Counted from the first letter of the stretch, positions 1-12,399 are shown. The stretch is DNA of 64,000 nucleotides from Ridgeia piscesae (GCA_025642075.2 JAODUO010001374.1:18501-82500); one strand, 5' to 3'. Numbers and translations are program-made. The notes: a model not told the origin generated them from the sequence alone.

Positions 1-501
1 CTTGTCATGAACTTCTTCATCACGCCCGAACACCACTATCGGCGACACATACGACTCTACCAAAACCCCTTCATTGTTCCATGGTTCAATTTCCTCTGGC
101 AGATCTCTGCACTTACATTCATTCCGAATGGTAGACGATTCCATCGGTATCTACCGATCAGCGTTATGATGGTGGCGAGCAGGCTGCTTTCACAGTGCCA
201 GTCGCCCGATTTTATACTCTTGTAGTTGACATCTCTGGTAGCATCTGTTCCATTGTGGGTAATTGGTACAGTTCCCGTTGTAGGACTTCATTGAGTGGCC
301 TCGGGTCAATGCACACTCGCAGCGATGCATCCTTCTTTGTCTGAATTGAAATTTATGACCTTCTCGTGGTCCTATTCCACATATGCAATGTGACATCAGA
401 TGGGTGAATATATCATCCTTGCTGACATACTTTTGCAGTAACGCATTCACGGTTGCGCCAATGTCGATTTGAAACTTCACGGATTTGTCATTCATCCACA
501 T
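1..501 (-). pseudogene. Ty3/gypsy-type pol relic (protease and RT fragments)
   Basis: Degraded retrotransposon polyprotein read on the minus strand. From 501 downward the frame gives VKFQIDIGATVNALLQKYV, a retropepsin-like active-site region in which the usual D-S/T-G-A reads D-I-G-A. The frame closes with a stop near 190. Just beyond it, at about 186-60, the minus strand reads GRYRWNRLPFGMNVSAEI and QRKLN, the conserved Ty3/gypsy reverse-transcriptase segment. A frame change then gives VVFGRDEEVHDK. The protease sits almost directly against the middle of the RT, so the intervening polyprotein has been deleted. In-frame stops and frameshifts make it non-functional. No LTRs were recognised. 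The family call rests on motifs only. Confidence 0.7.
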
Positions 502-589
502 TTCGGCGTATATTGGACCTTTGCTATATTCAATAGTACGTATATACCATGTATGTACTTTTATTTGACCGCAGTACGGTTGCCTTGTT

Positions 590-720
590 TCCGCGCGAGT
601 TAGTCTCGCTTAACCGACTATCGGTCGACTGCATAACTACCCCGAGAAGACAGTCGAGGTGTTGAAAAGTGCTGCCATCTTACGGAGTCTGGTTAATCGA
701 GGCTTCGCGCGAGTAGGCCT
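590..720 (-). repeat. Fragment of dispersed repeat family R1
   Basis: The stretch containing gtgctgccatcttacggagt and ggttaatcgaggct matches segments at 30000-30200 and, inverted, 58230-58385. The shared core is gctgccacctcacggagtct followed by gggtaatcgaggct. The same core also ends the 3' flank of each fibrinogen gene (about 30530-30580, 37860-37900, 42800-42850). It looks like a SINE-like or MITE-like family, with the core conserved best. Confidence 0.55.
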
Positions 721-929
721 ACTGACATAGTCACATGGTCAGTGTAGTCTGTATCATGATAATTGTTTATATGTATCGTATCACGAAGTAGCGCATCTTT
801 CCGGCCCTAGTATACTGACCTGTAGTAATTAACATATTACTAGCCCGTGACCAACCTGTCGCAACAGTATGGTATGTTATGTTTACATTTCCTCTACGGG
901 GCGCCACCAATTGGAATGTTTTGTTTTAC

Positions 930-2745
930 CTGCAGAGGGCGCCATGTATTCACGTGTTTTTATTACAGAGATAACTCTTCTTAGCTGCTTAGGAAAATTA
1001 TTCACATCCATCATAAATGAAAGACTAACAACCTTTATAAAATCAAAACAAATAATGAGTGAAGCTGAAGCTGGTTTTAGGAAAGGCTATTCTACAACCG
1101 CCCAAATGTTTACGCTTAAGTGTATTGTTGAATTATTTTATGTCAATGTTATGTAGAAGTTTGTTCTGCACTTTTGTTGATTATAGTAATTGCCAATGAA
1201 CTATGCACCCCTGCGGATTACCCAAATAGCAGGGTAGGGTTTACCCTTCTTCACCCAGATGGCCCTAGAAATTAGCATATACGCTAGCTGGCAGTCAACG
1301 ACATATTGGCAAGGTGCCAGTGACCTTTTACACCCCGGTAGAGGACGAAAATACCAGGGTTGGTTCTCTGCCTATGCCAGATGGCCCTAAAATTAACATA
1401 TATATTGCATAGGAAACCTTCCGTTGTCTCTTCTCAGAGTAAACAACCCTCCTTGTATGGCTTTAGTAGCCCTATATATATTTTTTTTTTCTATGAAAAA
1501 TCCCTACATACTGTATCTGTAACAAACCGAAGGTTAATATCAGTAAAACAAAAATTAATCAAGTCGAGGATTACACTTATCTGGGTATTTGCTTTAATCG
1601 GAATGGATCCTTTGTTAAAGCTAAAACATTGCTGCATGACAAAGCTTCAAATGCTATGTGTTCACTCATACAAAAGGGTAGGAGACTAAATCTACCAACC
1701 GATGTTATGCTTAAGTTATTTGACATGTGTTAATCTTGTTGTATGGTTGTGAAGTGTGGGTATATGAAAATGTTGATATCCTGGAGAAAGTGCATACTAA
1801 ATTTTGTAAATTCATTTTTGGCATATCTAAATGTTCCCATAATATGCCAATGTATGGAGAGCTAGGCAGATACCCACTGTCGGTTACCATAAAAGAGAGA
1901 ATGGTTTGTTATTGGACAAAACTATTAAAAAGCAGCAAAGAAAAACTTAATGAGGTCATGTACATAATCTTATATAATCTTTATTGTAAAGATGTACATC
2001 TCTCAACGAGGATTAAATGTATTAGTAACATCTTTCAAACAAATGGCATTAATTATATATGGTTAATGCAAGATCATAACATTGATGCCAAAAGTATAAA
2101 GAAATGTGAATGTGATCAATTTAAGCAGCTATGGCACAGTAGAGTTACAAATGATAATAATGTCATGTATTAACTATTTAAAATATTGCATTGTAAAGAA
2201 ATGTATATCGAAATCCTTCTTAAATAACATTATTCCACTTCAGAATAGGTACACATAAATTACCTGTTCATAACCGAAACAAACTCCAACGTGCCTAGGA
2301 ATGAGAGACTGCACCATTTGTGACGAAGGTGTATTAGGTGATGACATTTTAATACTTTTTAACTTTTTATACGAATGTACAAAGTTGGATGACCCGAGAA
2401 CTAAATATATATCTTCATGTAATAGGAGGAGTGCACATGTACACAATTTTACTCCATGCAACAGACCAGTGAGCCAGACAAAATTAATAATCTGGCAAAA
2501 TTTGTCTTGTGTGGCTTAAAACGGTATGGTCAATGACCCGACACCTAGTGTGTTATTCATGAACCTGTATAAATGTAATTTTACACGGATAGTAGTATAG
2601 CTTGGTAATTATTATCCAGTTGTAATTAGTGGTGTTATGCATGTTCTATATACGTATTTGTAAAACTGTGATCCTCTATGTATGTACCATGATATGTGGT
2701 TAGAGTGAATAAAATTCAATTGAAACAATAAAAAATTCAATTTTA
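930..2745 (+). pseudogene. Decayed LINE reverse transcriptase, 3' half
   Basis: Non-LTR retrotransposon relic on the plus strand. At about 960-1140 the frame reads LLSCLGKLFTSIINERL and then AGFRKGYSTTAQMFTLKCIV, the RT palm region of LINEs. A rearranged stretch with several frames follows. From 1727 to 2170 comes the post-RT segment, with LLYGCEVWVYENVDILEKVH, YGELGRYPLSVTIKERMV and FKQLWHSRV. At 2300-2460 a Cys/His-rich end (CTICDEGVLGDD) is recognisable. AT-rich sequence with poly-adenylation-like aataaa words ends the copy near 2700-2745. The catalytic YADD region is not identifiable and stops break every frame. This element is distinct from the CR1-like and L2-like elements elsewhere in the window. 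Confidence 0.75.
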
Positions 2746-2749
2746 ATGC

Positions 2750-5440
2750 AGGTGATTAGGTTTCAAGCTGGGACAGAGATTAAAACGGCAGATGGTGTGA
2801 GTTTAATGGACTGTGTACATATGGTTTCACCAAAATATTATTATGTACGACCACATAATGGATTCGTTCGCCATTCCCCGTGTGACGAAAGGGTTATCAG
2901 TAGAAATAGCAATTTGTGACTACATGTACTTGAATACGCAGAAATTGTTTTTTGTGCAGCGCGGCTTCAGAGCTGTCAAATTATAACAGACTGTCAGACG
3001 TGAAGCGGTGTTTTATTGCGTATAGATACAGGTTTCATGTTGATAACATCACGACACATCACTCTCTGGTTCTAACATAAATGAATGAGTGTCAAGTTGG
3101 AAAGCGGTTTGTAGGAAACTGATGCATCCAAATTTCACGAATGTTCCAGAACACTTCTGTCAGTGGTGTTAAAATAAGGTAGAAAATTGTCAGTTAATAA
3201 AAACTAGGGTCACATTTTGTGAGAAATGAACGGAACAAATATATTCGAACAACTCACTATCATGTCTATTATCATTAGTTTTTCTTAGAATGTTTTTTTC
3301 ATAGAAAAAGTCCATGGAATTTCTTAATTTTTAGTCCAGATTTATATTAACTTATGCTTAGTTTATAAAAAAAGGCCAGTAAACATTGATATGGTATTAT
3401 TAATGTAACTGAATTATTTATTTGAAATCTTTAACTGTCTCAAAGTTGTATTGTCTTTATAATAATATGATTTTTTTATAATACTCGAGGCACCTAGGAG
3501 TTTGTTTGTCTAAGTTAGTTTCAGACTAAGCACTTATTCTTACAGGTTGGCAACATATACCATCTGGGTTTTCGTCAATTAATAAATTATATTTATCTGA
3601 ATTGACACGCAAAAGTGCCATAATAAAAAAATAGCAGGATTCGGTTAATAAATTAAGCTTTATAAAATATATATTGTATATACTAAAGATTAAAATGTCG
3701 CCCTCTTGTGGAATTTCTATTCAAGTATACACCTGTTTGCTCTTTAAAAACCTTCCTTTACATGACACGTTAACTATGTTACCTTGTCTAGGCACTTCAA
3801 CAAAATATTTTAAAATCATCATATTATGATGTTGGAAATAGGCTCAAATGAAAGGTAATAAGTTACAGATCACATAACTGTAAATTTTATTACGATATCT
3901 TTATTAGATCCGAAGTTATTGCAATTTAAAGACGGAAAAATTGCGCAAAATTTGTGTATCTCTATTAATGGTAAAATGAGCTAATATTTGTATTTTCTAT
4001 TGATAAATATTTGAATAAAAGTGACTTTAAAATGGCATAACTTTGTTATTTATATGACTATTAAAATACTTTTTGCAGTGTTTTGAAATGCATTGGAGTA
4101 ATAAATTTGCTATATTGATTTCTTTTGCACTAATCAATTCAGTTAATTAGGTAATATTAGTTAAGTAGTGCACAGTAGTAACAGACCAACACATTCTAAT
4201 CAAGACCAGCAGAGTCCATAAATATGAAGATATTTATACATATTATGCAGTGTGCATAATCACATTGATTATGAGAATAAATACACATTAACTAGCCATG
4301 TAATATAAATTAATTAATTAGTTAATAGGTATAGGCGATAATTAGCGGGTAACCTCGACAGTGTGGCATTTCTTTGTAAAATGTCACACTGTCCATGAAT
4401 ATAATGTTTATATAAACATGCAATTTGTAAAAACCACTTTAATTGTGGTAAGAAATAATTTAATACTTATGCAATGTTAATAAAGTAATTAATATATGAT
4501 AAGTAGCCATGCTTCGTATACAGACCAACACATGACTAAAAGGCAATGTCCATGATTATGAAGATAATTACACATATTGTGCAATGTGTATAACAATATT
4601 AATAGTTACAAATATAAATTAATAAACCATTTAATAATAATTTAATTAATTAGTCAATATTTGGTAATTAGAATGCCACTTTGATAGACCTATACATTCT
4701 ACATAACGTCCATATATGAAGATATACATACTGTCACTGTGCAATGTGTACAATCATATCATATGGTAAAAAATGCAAAGCAACAAATCATTTAATAATA
4801 ACAGCAATTTAATGTGTCAATATTTATTATATATTAGCCAGTCATTTCATATTAACAATATCAATTAATAAGTTAAATATTGGCTGATGTCAGCATGCTA
4901 ACTCGGCTAACCGTTACATTTCAATAAAACCTGCATTCAATAATTATGGGAGTAAATATGTTATGCAATGTTTAAAACCACCTGAAACATTATATAAACA
5001 TTTATACATCAGCCAATCTAAAAGTATTATATTAATAAAGTAAATGTTGACTAAATAGCAAATTTAACAGATAAATGCATGACAATAGAATACAGTAGTC
5101 ATACGTCACTTGGAGTTGTGTGACTGTGTATCTCGTGACAGGTTGGACGAATGCTACAGACTCGGTACAGGTCAGTAAGAAATTGTCACTGCTTAACAAT
5201 GTTATGCATTTCTCCATGAACTTGATGAAGTAACGTTTATAAAGTGTTCATAGTGTTTCGTCACCAACTCCAACATCTCTTCTTGTGCCGAATGCAAGAC
5301 TGCTTTCTGCGTTACTCCCACGAAGAAGAAGTCTGCTACGTTCACAGTGTTTCTATAATAATGGCAGTTGAGTGTATCATATGTTAATGCAGTAGTCTGT
5401 GTGCACTGTTATGTCATTGTAACTTGTAAGCTGTGCAGTT
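2750..5440. other. AT-rich intergenic DNA
   Basis: No supportable gene. Composition is strongly AT-rich. A 33-bp hairpin lies at about 4360-4393 (acagtgtggcattt paired with aaaatgtcacactgt). A diverged direct repeat is listed separately. Confidence 0.6.
4178..4770. repeat. Three diverged direct repeats
   Basis: The phrase cagaccaacacat followed by gtccat...tatgaagat...catattgtgcaatgtgtat recurs near 4180-4260, 4520-4595 and 4683-4755 with many substitutions. Spacing is irregular, so this looks like an old, decayed duplication rather than an active satellite. Confidence 0.5.
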
Positions 5441-5455
5441 AGTATTGTTGACTGG

Positions 5456-6440
5456 ACACAGTTCAATGTAGATACACAGTTCAATGTATTTTGTAGATAA
5501 ACAGTTCATTGCAAAGCACTGAAGTCACAGTTCAATGTAGATACAGTTCAGTGTATTTTGTAGATAAACAGTTCACTGCAGGCACTGAAGTCACAGTTCA
5601 ATGTAGATACAGTTCAATGTATTTTGTAGATAAACAGTTCACTGCAGGCACCGAAGTCACAGTTTAGTGTAGATACACAGTTCAATGTATTTTGTAGATA
5701 AACAGTTCATTGCAGGCACTGAAGTCACAGTTTAGTGTAGATACACAGTTCAATGTATTTTGTAGATAAACAGTTCATTGCAGGCACTGAAGTCACAGTT
5801 CAGTGTAGATACACAGTTCAATGTATTTTGTAGATAAACAGTTCACTGCATGCACTGAAGTCACAGTTCAATGTAGATACACACTTCAATGTATTTTGTA
5901 GATAAACGGTTCACTGCAGGCACTGAAGTCACAGTTCAGTGTAGATACACAGTTCAATGTATTTTGTAGATAAACAGTTCACTGCAGGCATTGAAGTCAC
6001 AGTTCAGTGTAGATACACAGTTCAATGTGTTTTGTAGATAAACAGTTCACTGCAGGCACTGAAGTCACAGTTCAGTGCAGATACACAGTTCAATGTGTTT
6101 TGTAGATAAACAGTTAATTGCAGGCACTGAAGTCACAGTTCAGTGCAGATACACAGTTCAATGTATTTTGTAGATAAACAGTTCAGTGCATGCACTGAAG
6201 TCACAGTTCAATGTAGATACACACTTCAATGCATTTTGTAGATAAACAGTTCACTGCATGCACTGAAGTCACAGTTCAATGTAGATACACAGTTCAATGT
6301 ATTTTGTAGATAAACGGTTCACTGCAGGCACTGAAGTCACAGTTCAGTGTAGATACACAGTTCAATGTATTTTGTAGATAAACAGTTCACTGCAGGCACT
6401 GAAGTCACAGTTCAATGTAGATACACAGGTCAATGTATTG
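5456..6440. repeat. 68-bp minisatellite, about 14 copies
   Basis: The unit contains acagttcaatgtagatacac, agttcaatgtattttgtag, ataaacagttcactgcaggc and actgaagtc. Early copies lack two bases (66 bp) and later ones are 68 bp. Inside each unit the word cagttcaNtgt occurs three times, so the unit probably grew from a shorter repeat. No gene overlaps it. Confidence 0.9.
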
Positions 6441-6865
6441 TGATGTACATCACACTGAGCTGACACTGTGGCCGGTGGGGCGTGGTTTGGTGTCTTCACT
6501 CACCCACTCACTCACTGTCAGACACAGTTTTGCATGACAGAGTTAAGTCAAGATGGTCAGGCAGGTGAAGTGTGTCACAGTACTATGGCCAGATCTGTCA
6601 TCAACCAATATGTATGGAAAGGTAGTTTGCCTTAGGAAAGAGAAGACATACCATGGATGGTTTGTCTCAGCAAGTTAAAGCTGTGCAAGCAATTGCAGCA
6701 AGTGTTCACCATTGACATATGAACAAATGATCCAGGCAGAATATTGTGACTTACCGGGGGTAAATTATAGTATGCCAGATATCAAGACGTATACCTGTGA
6801 ACAGTTTAAAAAAAAAAAAAATTGTAGTTATAGCAGAAATTACAAAGAAAATTGGTCGAGAAATG

Positions 6866-7502
6866 TTATACATGACTAACACAAGGAGAGTAGCCGAGTC
6901 GCCTACCGGCGGCTACAGCCGCTCCCCTCATGTTGGTCATATACCTGGCCATGCCAGATGCACTCATGTGCACACCATTTCTTGCATCATTTTTCTTGTC
7001 CAACAATTTTATATGATGGTAGAAAGTTGTTTTCCAAATCAGCGATCAATGCCCGCACCTTATTATTTGCAATCTGACGAGCATGATCAAAATCAGGCCG
7101 AACAGGAAACCGGCTAAACTGCACAGGATTACGCATCAATATCTCATAAACTACTACCTGTGCCACAGAAGGTATTGTGAGCAGTTCGCGTGCGAATGCC
7201 ACAGTACCGTCTGCCAACTTACCAGGGTCACAACCATTGCTCAGATCATTTGTCCCGATGTCAACCAGGACAACAGTTGGTGCAACCGCTCGCACCTCTC
7301 TCAGTCGCCGAGAAAGGCCACCCAAAGTAAGGCCTCCCTGCCCTTGGAAAACGACCTTTCCAAACATATCGGGCAAGTCAAGATCTAGCCGATAGTATCG
7401 GCGCCTACCTTCACCTGTATGACCATCTCAACACACTTTCTCCATCCGCCGCACAAAACTGTGCCCAATGATGAGGAGGGTCGGTTTCGCTTGTGTCGAC
7501 AT
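6866..7502 (-). pseudogene. SGNH/GDSL-type hydrolase pseudogene
   Basis: A single uninterrupted block encodes an SGNH-hydrolase-like domain of about 200 residues. Reading from an ATG at 7502, block I is LLIIGHSFVRR, with GHS in place of GDS but the nucleophile Ser kept. Next come GGLTLGGL and block III VLVDIGTNDLS, with its Asn. After a frame change near 6990, block V reads DARNGVHMSASGMARY, with its catalytic His. Two lesions break it: an in-frame TGA at 7428-7430 and the frame change just before the His block. Such SGNH domains occur in animals both as host esterases and inside retroelements (CR1-like ORF1, and reportedly some tyrosine-recombinase elements). No RT or recombinase is seen beside this one. 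It is not the same subfamily as the esterase in the CR1-like element at 54.5 kb. Confidence 0.75.
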
Positions 7503-7509
7503 CTCCTGT

Positions 7510-8240
7510 GAAAGGAAGATGAATATCATTATATAGCACACAATGGTTTTTGGGCACGGTTTCTCTTGGTAAAAGCTGTGCAACGACGTCAACATGGAAA
7601 CCTAATGCACAGTTTCTTCTAACACTTAATTACATGCTGCTAATGTCACACCAAACTAGGAACTGTCACAAATTTGAAGAGAAATAATGACAGTAGTTAT
7701 GAGGTAATGCTGAGGCTAGATAACATAGTCTTGATCCTTGGTTAAATTTAATTAAAGGTTAAATGTGAACAGACCCAGCTCTGGATGCGACACAAACAGT
7801 TGACCCAGGAAGAACCATACATGGGACAGCCACTCACCCAATGCCCCATGCATGTAAGAAGACTGGGTGGTGTTAATTTGAACTAATACAATTAAAATAA
7901 GCAAAACACAAGAAATCTTAACTAACATTCTGATATAATATATAACATATGCTGCTCTGAATTTTGGGGCATTAATTATGATGACAATGTCTGAATATGT
8001 TATGTCAAATGTGTATATGTTATGTACAAATGTGTATATGTCCAACCAGAAGCAATACAACTATTCAGTAACAGTTAATCCAATAGAACTATGTACATAT
8101 TATATTTGTGAGTGACTGTTGAACCAGTTACTCACTCCCTGGTTCATGAGTCAAACTGAAACAAAGCGTATTACATTAAAATTAATGGCATTTATTGACA
8201 AGCAACACAATTATTCAGAACTAGTCAATACAACAGAATT
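7510..8240. other. Intergenic, no gene seen
   Basis: AT-rich spacer between two minus-strand reading frames. A weak duplication pairs the sequence near 8046-8092 (caatacaactattcag) with 8199-8242 (caacacaattattcag). Short open frames here have no recognisable features. Confidence 0.5.
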
Positions 8241-8258
8241 ATGCCTGTCGAGTTTTAA

Positions 8259-9122
8259 TTAAGCTATTTCATCTTTCAGGATAACTCTTTCTGCTTCTAA
8301 GTCACAAACTTTTTTCAGCATGGTTCCTACAGTCACTTGATGTTCCTGTGCTACCGATCTGATTCTTTCAAATGCATCATGTTTCACTCTTTGCGTTCTA
8401 CGTCTACATTCTCTTAAGGCATGTTTTGTTTGCCTCAACTCATTCTTCAGCATTTTAATCTGACTCGCATCTGTTAGTTTACTTACTTTCTTATCAAGTG
8501 ATTTGTTTTTTCTCTTTAACCTTTCTTTGTCTAGCCTCATCTGTCTAACAAGTATTTCATGTCTAAGTCTGTACGCTGCAAAGCGTCCTGCGTTTGAAGC
8601 ATTCAACATGTTTTTCTTTTTCTCATAAGTAAGTTGCATTTTAAGCAACTTCTTATCTGCTACGGCTTTCTGAAGGACTTTGCGTCTGTGATCACATTTG
8701 CTACAGTTTGTGTGTAGTTGTCTGGAGGGTGGCGAGGGTGAGACTGAGGCTACTTGTTCTGCTGCCTTAGTGGCTGTGTGCTCTGCAGTAATGGAACTGG
8801 TTTGTGGCTGGGGTATGTTACTTGTTGATTTCAGGAATTGCACTACCCGTGGACACTCTTTTGGGAATTTCCTGAATTTCTTTACCCCTCCGACAACAGA
8901 TATGATGAGATATCTAAGCTGAAGATATGAACATGATGTTAAGATGTTCATGAGACTGTGTGTTGCTTCATACAGGTCCTTGTTTGCTGAAAGATACACA
9001 CTATATAAAAAGCCTTTGCTAACAGTAACATCATCTTTACCAGGTCCACACTTGTCAAATGTTCTGCCATATACATCCAACTCAGATCTATTTCTAAATA
9101 TTTCTGCCATGCTTTCCTTCAC
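8259..9122 (-). CDS. Coiled-coil protein of unknown function, 287 aa
   Basis: An uninterrupted 287-codon frame, much longer than chance in this AT-rich setting. I do not recognise the family. Residues 1-95 look globular (MAEIFRNRSELDVYGRTFDK). A Ser/Thr/Pro-rich linker follows at about 98-135, then a CSKCDHRRK motif with a Cys pair. Residues about 145-285 are dense in Lys, Arg, Leu and Glu and predicted to be coiled coil (for example LKRKNKSLDKKVSKL). No signal peptide or membrane segment is visible. Intact length without an intron and position near the SGNH pseudogene on the same strand fit an accessory or gag-like protein of a mobile element. A host gene exon is equally possible. The ATG at 9122 is the first in frame. 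Confidence 0.55.
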   Translation of the reverse strand: MKESMAEIFRNRSELDVYGRTFDKCGPGKDDVTVSKGFLYSVYLSANKDLYEATHSLMNILTSCSYLQLRYLIISVVGGVKKFRKFPKECPRVVQFLKSTSNIPQPQTSSITAEHTATKAAEQVASVSPSPPSRQLHTNCSKCDHRRKVLQKAVADKKLLKMQLTYEKKKNMLNASNAGRFAAYRLRHEILVRQMRLDKERLKRKNKSLDKKVSKLTDASQIKMLKNELRQTKHALRECRRRTQRVKHDAFERIRSVAQEHQVTVGTMLKKVCDLEAERVILKDEIA

Positions 9123-9129
9123 TCCTTAA

Positions 9130-9694
9130 TCGTAATGCTTAACTAACTTATCTTATTGACTTAACGTAATGTCTAAACTTCTTAATTATCTTATCTAAAC
9201 TAAACAGATACCCAAGTTCAGATGAAATTGAAAGTTACTGTAAGACCAGTGTATTTTGCAATTGCAATCTCTGAAATAATAAACAATCATGTTATAAAAA
9301 ATGACATGTATCATCATAATACTTATATATTTATAATCTAGTCTTACATTTTTTTAAATTCCTTCCCTGGGCCTGTTATTTGGGCCAAAGCTAAGAAAAC
9401 TGTAAATAAATATTGCATTGTTGCTAAAATTAAATACACATTTGCTGAATGGCACATGATAATTAATATTCATATGATTTAATTAAATGGATAAACTGAA
9501 AAAAATAATAAAACAACTAAGTGTCATACTTTTCTAGCAACTTGCATGGGCAATCATAACTCATATTTAATTTAAAATTTATTAAATGTGATTTGTTACC
9601 TATTTATTACCAATTATTATCGAATTAATGTAAGCCTATTTCCAACATCCTATGATTTATTTTATAGAAGTGCCTAATTCTATTTTTAACAACA

Positions 9695-9700
<6 letters not shown>
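9130..9700. other. AT-rich spacer
   Basis: No gene or recognisable element. It leads directly into the TA microsatellite. Confidence 0.5.
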
Positions 9701-9830
<130 letters not shown>

Positions 9831-10249
9831 CTATAAAACCAGGTCAATACTAAATTAAATTGCTACGTAAGTGCGCCCTATATAGTATATAAAATGTATG
9901 GAATACTAATATTCAACATCCACGATGTCGCTACGCGCCTCTGCTCCGATGACGCGCTTTTGGCCACAGATCGCTCAAACATCACATTTATGAACCGCGC
10001 AAAAGCCATATTGCACGAGCTGGCACGGCAACGAAATTTTCAAACACATATCAATTAAATACAGTAGATTTACCTAGAAACACAATCAGTAGTTAATCGT
10101 ATCTTAACAACTACAAAACTTGCAACTGAAACACAGCTATGTCATTAAATTGATGAAATTTCGCTTAATATTGGCTTAATTTAAAAAAACAAAAAGACGT
10201 ACTGAAAGTTCAACTCACACGCAAAACGATCCTCGCAGCGACTGACGAC

Positions 10250-10590
10250 CTTGACCGTTAAACGACCGCGGAAATGTGTATTCGGGAGGTATTTGGGAAG
10301 CATTCTAGGAGCACACGGCATGTACGGAAAACGTTCCGGAAGTATGCGCCTAGTTTTTGGTGCATTCGGAATGAAAATTTGGAGGTGCTGGGTTCAGAAT
10401 GCTTTCCGAACACCCCGAATGGACCTAGGTCCTAGAAACCATACTGAAAACATTCGGAAAATAAACATTCGGTGGTACATTGGGGAAAACACATTCGGAG
10501 GGACATTCGGCCAGTTTAAAAATTCATCTCCCTCGTTCGTATACGGAAAACAAACGGAAGCTCATTCGGGCCAGTGTGGTCGCCCCATTA
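10250..10590. repeat. Word-repeat element built on CATTCGG
   Basis: The word cattcgg or its complement (ccgaatg, ttccgaa) recurs many times with degenerate neighbours, for example ggtgcattcgga, aacattcgga, cacattcgga and ctcattcggg. The stretch is open on the plus strand, but the peptide has no domain-like features, so a short-word repeat is the better explanation. No terminal inverted repeats were found. Confidence 0.5.
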
Positions 10591-11114
10591 ATACAATATA
10601 ATTAAACACACAAAGACAGTTTCTGTTTTTTTGTAACTTAAGGATGGCTTAATCTTAGTTTGTACATGCAGAAAAATACTTAAATGGTATTTTAGCATAT
10701 ATAGTATTACACACGGTTATGTCACAACGACAACGTCAACAGCAACATTTTGTGAATACTTATGCATCATTTATTGCATTTGGAACATACATTGATATGA
10801 CATAAGATTAATTACATCATAGCTACATAATAAATGCATGACAAGTTACATCTAAAAAACAATATGTTGTATCTAACTAAGAAAGCATTGTATTTAACAA
10901 TGTAACAAAGGCAAGCACCTCTTATGGAAGGCGCTCCATGCATAGTTTTTGTTGGTGACAAATTTACCACAAAAACCTGAAGAAAGCAAAACAATTGTTT
11001 GTTTACCGTGACAGCTATTTGAAGAAAAAAACCAATTTGCAGATACTATTATGTACATAACAGAAACAATTAACCATTCAATACACCATTCTGCTGAGAA
11101 TAAACACAATATAG

Positions 11115-11685
11115 CAGTGGGTGGGTGAGTGAGTGAGTGAGTGAGTGAGTGAGTGAGTGAGTGAGTGAGTGAGTGAGTGGAGTGAGTGAATGAGTGGGTG
11201 GGTGAGTGAGTGAGTGAGTGAGTGAGTGAGTGAGTGAGTGAGTGAGTGAGTGAGTGAGTGAGTGAGTGAGTGAGTGAGTGAGTGAGTGAATGAGTGAGTA
11301 AGGGAGGGAGGGAAGTAGGTAGGTAGGTAGGGAAGAGACGGAGGTAGGGAGAAGAGGGGGAAGGAAGAGGATAGACTGATGCAGGGAGGGAAGAGAGACA
11401 AGGGAAGAGAGAGGGAGAGAAAGGGGGAGAGACGGAAGGAGGGAGGGAGTGATAGGGAGGGAGAGGAGAGAGGGAGAGAATGGGGGAGAGAGTGAGGGAG
11501 GGTGGGAGAGAGGGGGTATAAGAGAGAGGGAAAAGTAGAAAGGGAAGAGGAGAGAGGGAGGGAGACGGAAAGAGGGATATGGAGGAGGGAGAAGAGAGAT
11601 AGGCAGAGAGAGAGAGAGAGAGAGAGAGGACAGGAAGAGAGGGAAATAGAGAGGAAAGAGAGAGAGAGAGGGTGGGTAGTTACCA
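11115..11685. repeat. (GTGA)n microsatellite followed by a purine tract
   Basis: About 180 bp of gtga/gagt tetranucleotides run to about 11300. They are followed by about 380 bp of almost pure G/A (gggagag, gagagaga). Such polypurine/polypyrimidine DNA can adopt triplex forms. The open frames on both strands are low-complexity by-products. Confidence 0.9.
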
Positions 11686-11711
11686 CCTTTTATATCCCCA
11701 TAGGCGGTCAC

Positions 11712-12190
11712 TGTAATGTTTCTTTGAATTCCCGCTACGTTTTTGACGCTTTGGTATTGACAATTTGAGACATTAATTAGTTTCCATTCATATAAATTAT
11801 GTCAGGTGTAAAATAAATTCGTGAAATTATCATATCTCTTTCTCCTACAATTTAATCGCTAACCTAACACCCCTTCATTTCTACTCCAATCAGCCGGTGA
11901 TTGCCCGTGTTGGTACCTCAAGGCCTAATAACACCTGTATGTATATGCACCTGGTCATTTTCTGACAAATGTCATTATTTCGCAGCTCTGATGCCATGCT
12001 ACATAGAAATATCATTTTTACCTAATCAGTCCTAAATTCAGTGCTTCCAGAAATTTACACAAACTGCATAATGCACTTATTTTTAGCAGGACTACAATAA
12101 TAGCTGGCGTATACCACAATGTGGTCTTACTGACCAATGAAACCATGTGACGGACAAAACAAAGACAGGATAGTAATATAGACAAATTAA
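11712..12190. other. Intergenic, no gene seen
   Basis: Unique-looking sequence with no supportable coding region. Confidence 0.5.
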
Positions 12191-12194
12191 TGTT

Positions 12195-12394
12195 CCCAGC
12201 TAACAAGACCACGTTACCAGAAGGTTAACAGAACGTTATTTCTATGTTACAATAACGTTAGCCGGTAACGTTCTCCTAACGTTTGTTTTTGGGAAAGTTG
12301 TGTTTACGTTCTCTTAAAGTTATGTGGGAACGTTACTGCATAACCTGATTATAACCTTATTTTAACGTTACAAGAACGTTACCTGTTTGCTGGG
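12195..12394. mobile_element. Short inverted-terminus element with AACGTT words
   Basis: A 200-bp element starts cccagctaaca (12195) and ends tgtttgctggg (12394). The complement of that end is cccagcaaaca, so the termini are matching inverted repeats. The interior is a run of degenerate aacgttac/gttaacgtt words, each near-palindromic (acgttacc, aacgttattt, ggtaacgttctc). No coding capacity. Termini match those of the 22.7-29.1 kb segment although the interior word differs. Confidence 0.6.
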
Positions 12395-12399
12395 GTGTC

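Noticed and set aside
11070..11768. Open frames of about 200 codons, Ser/Leu/Pro-rich
   Set aside because: They come from the GTGA and polypurine tracts; no complex sequence is encoded.
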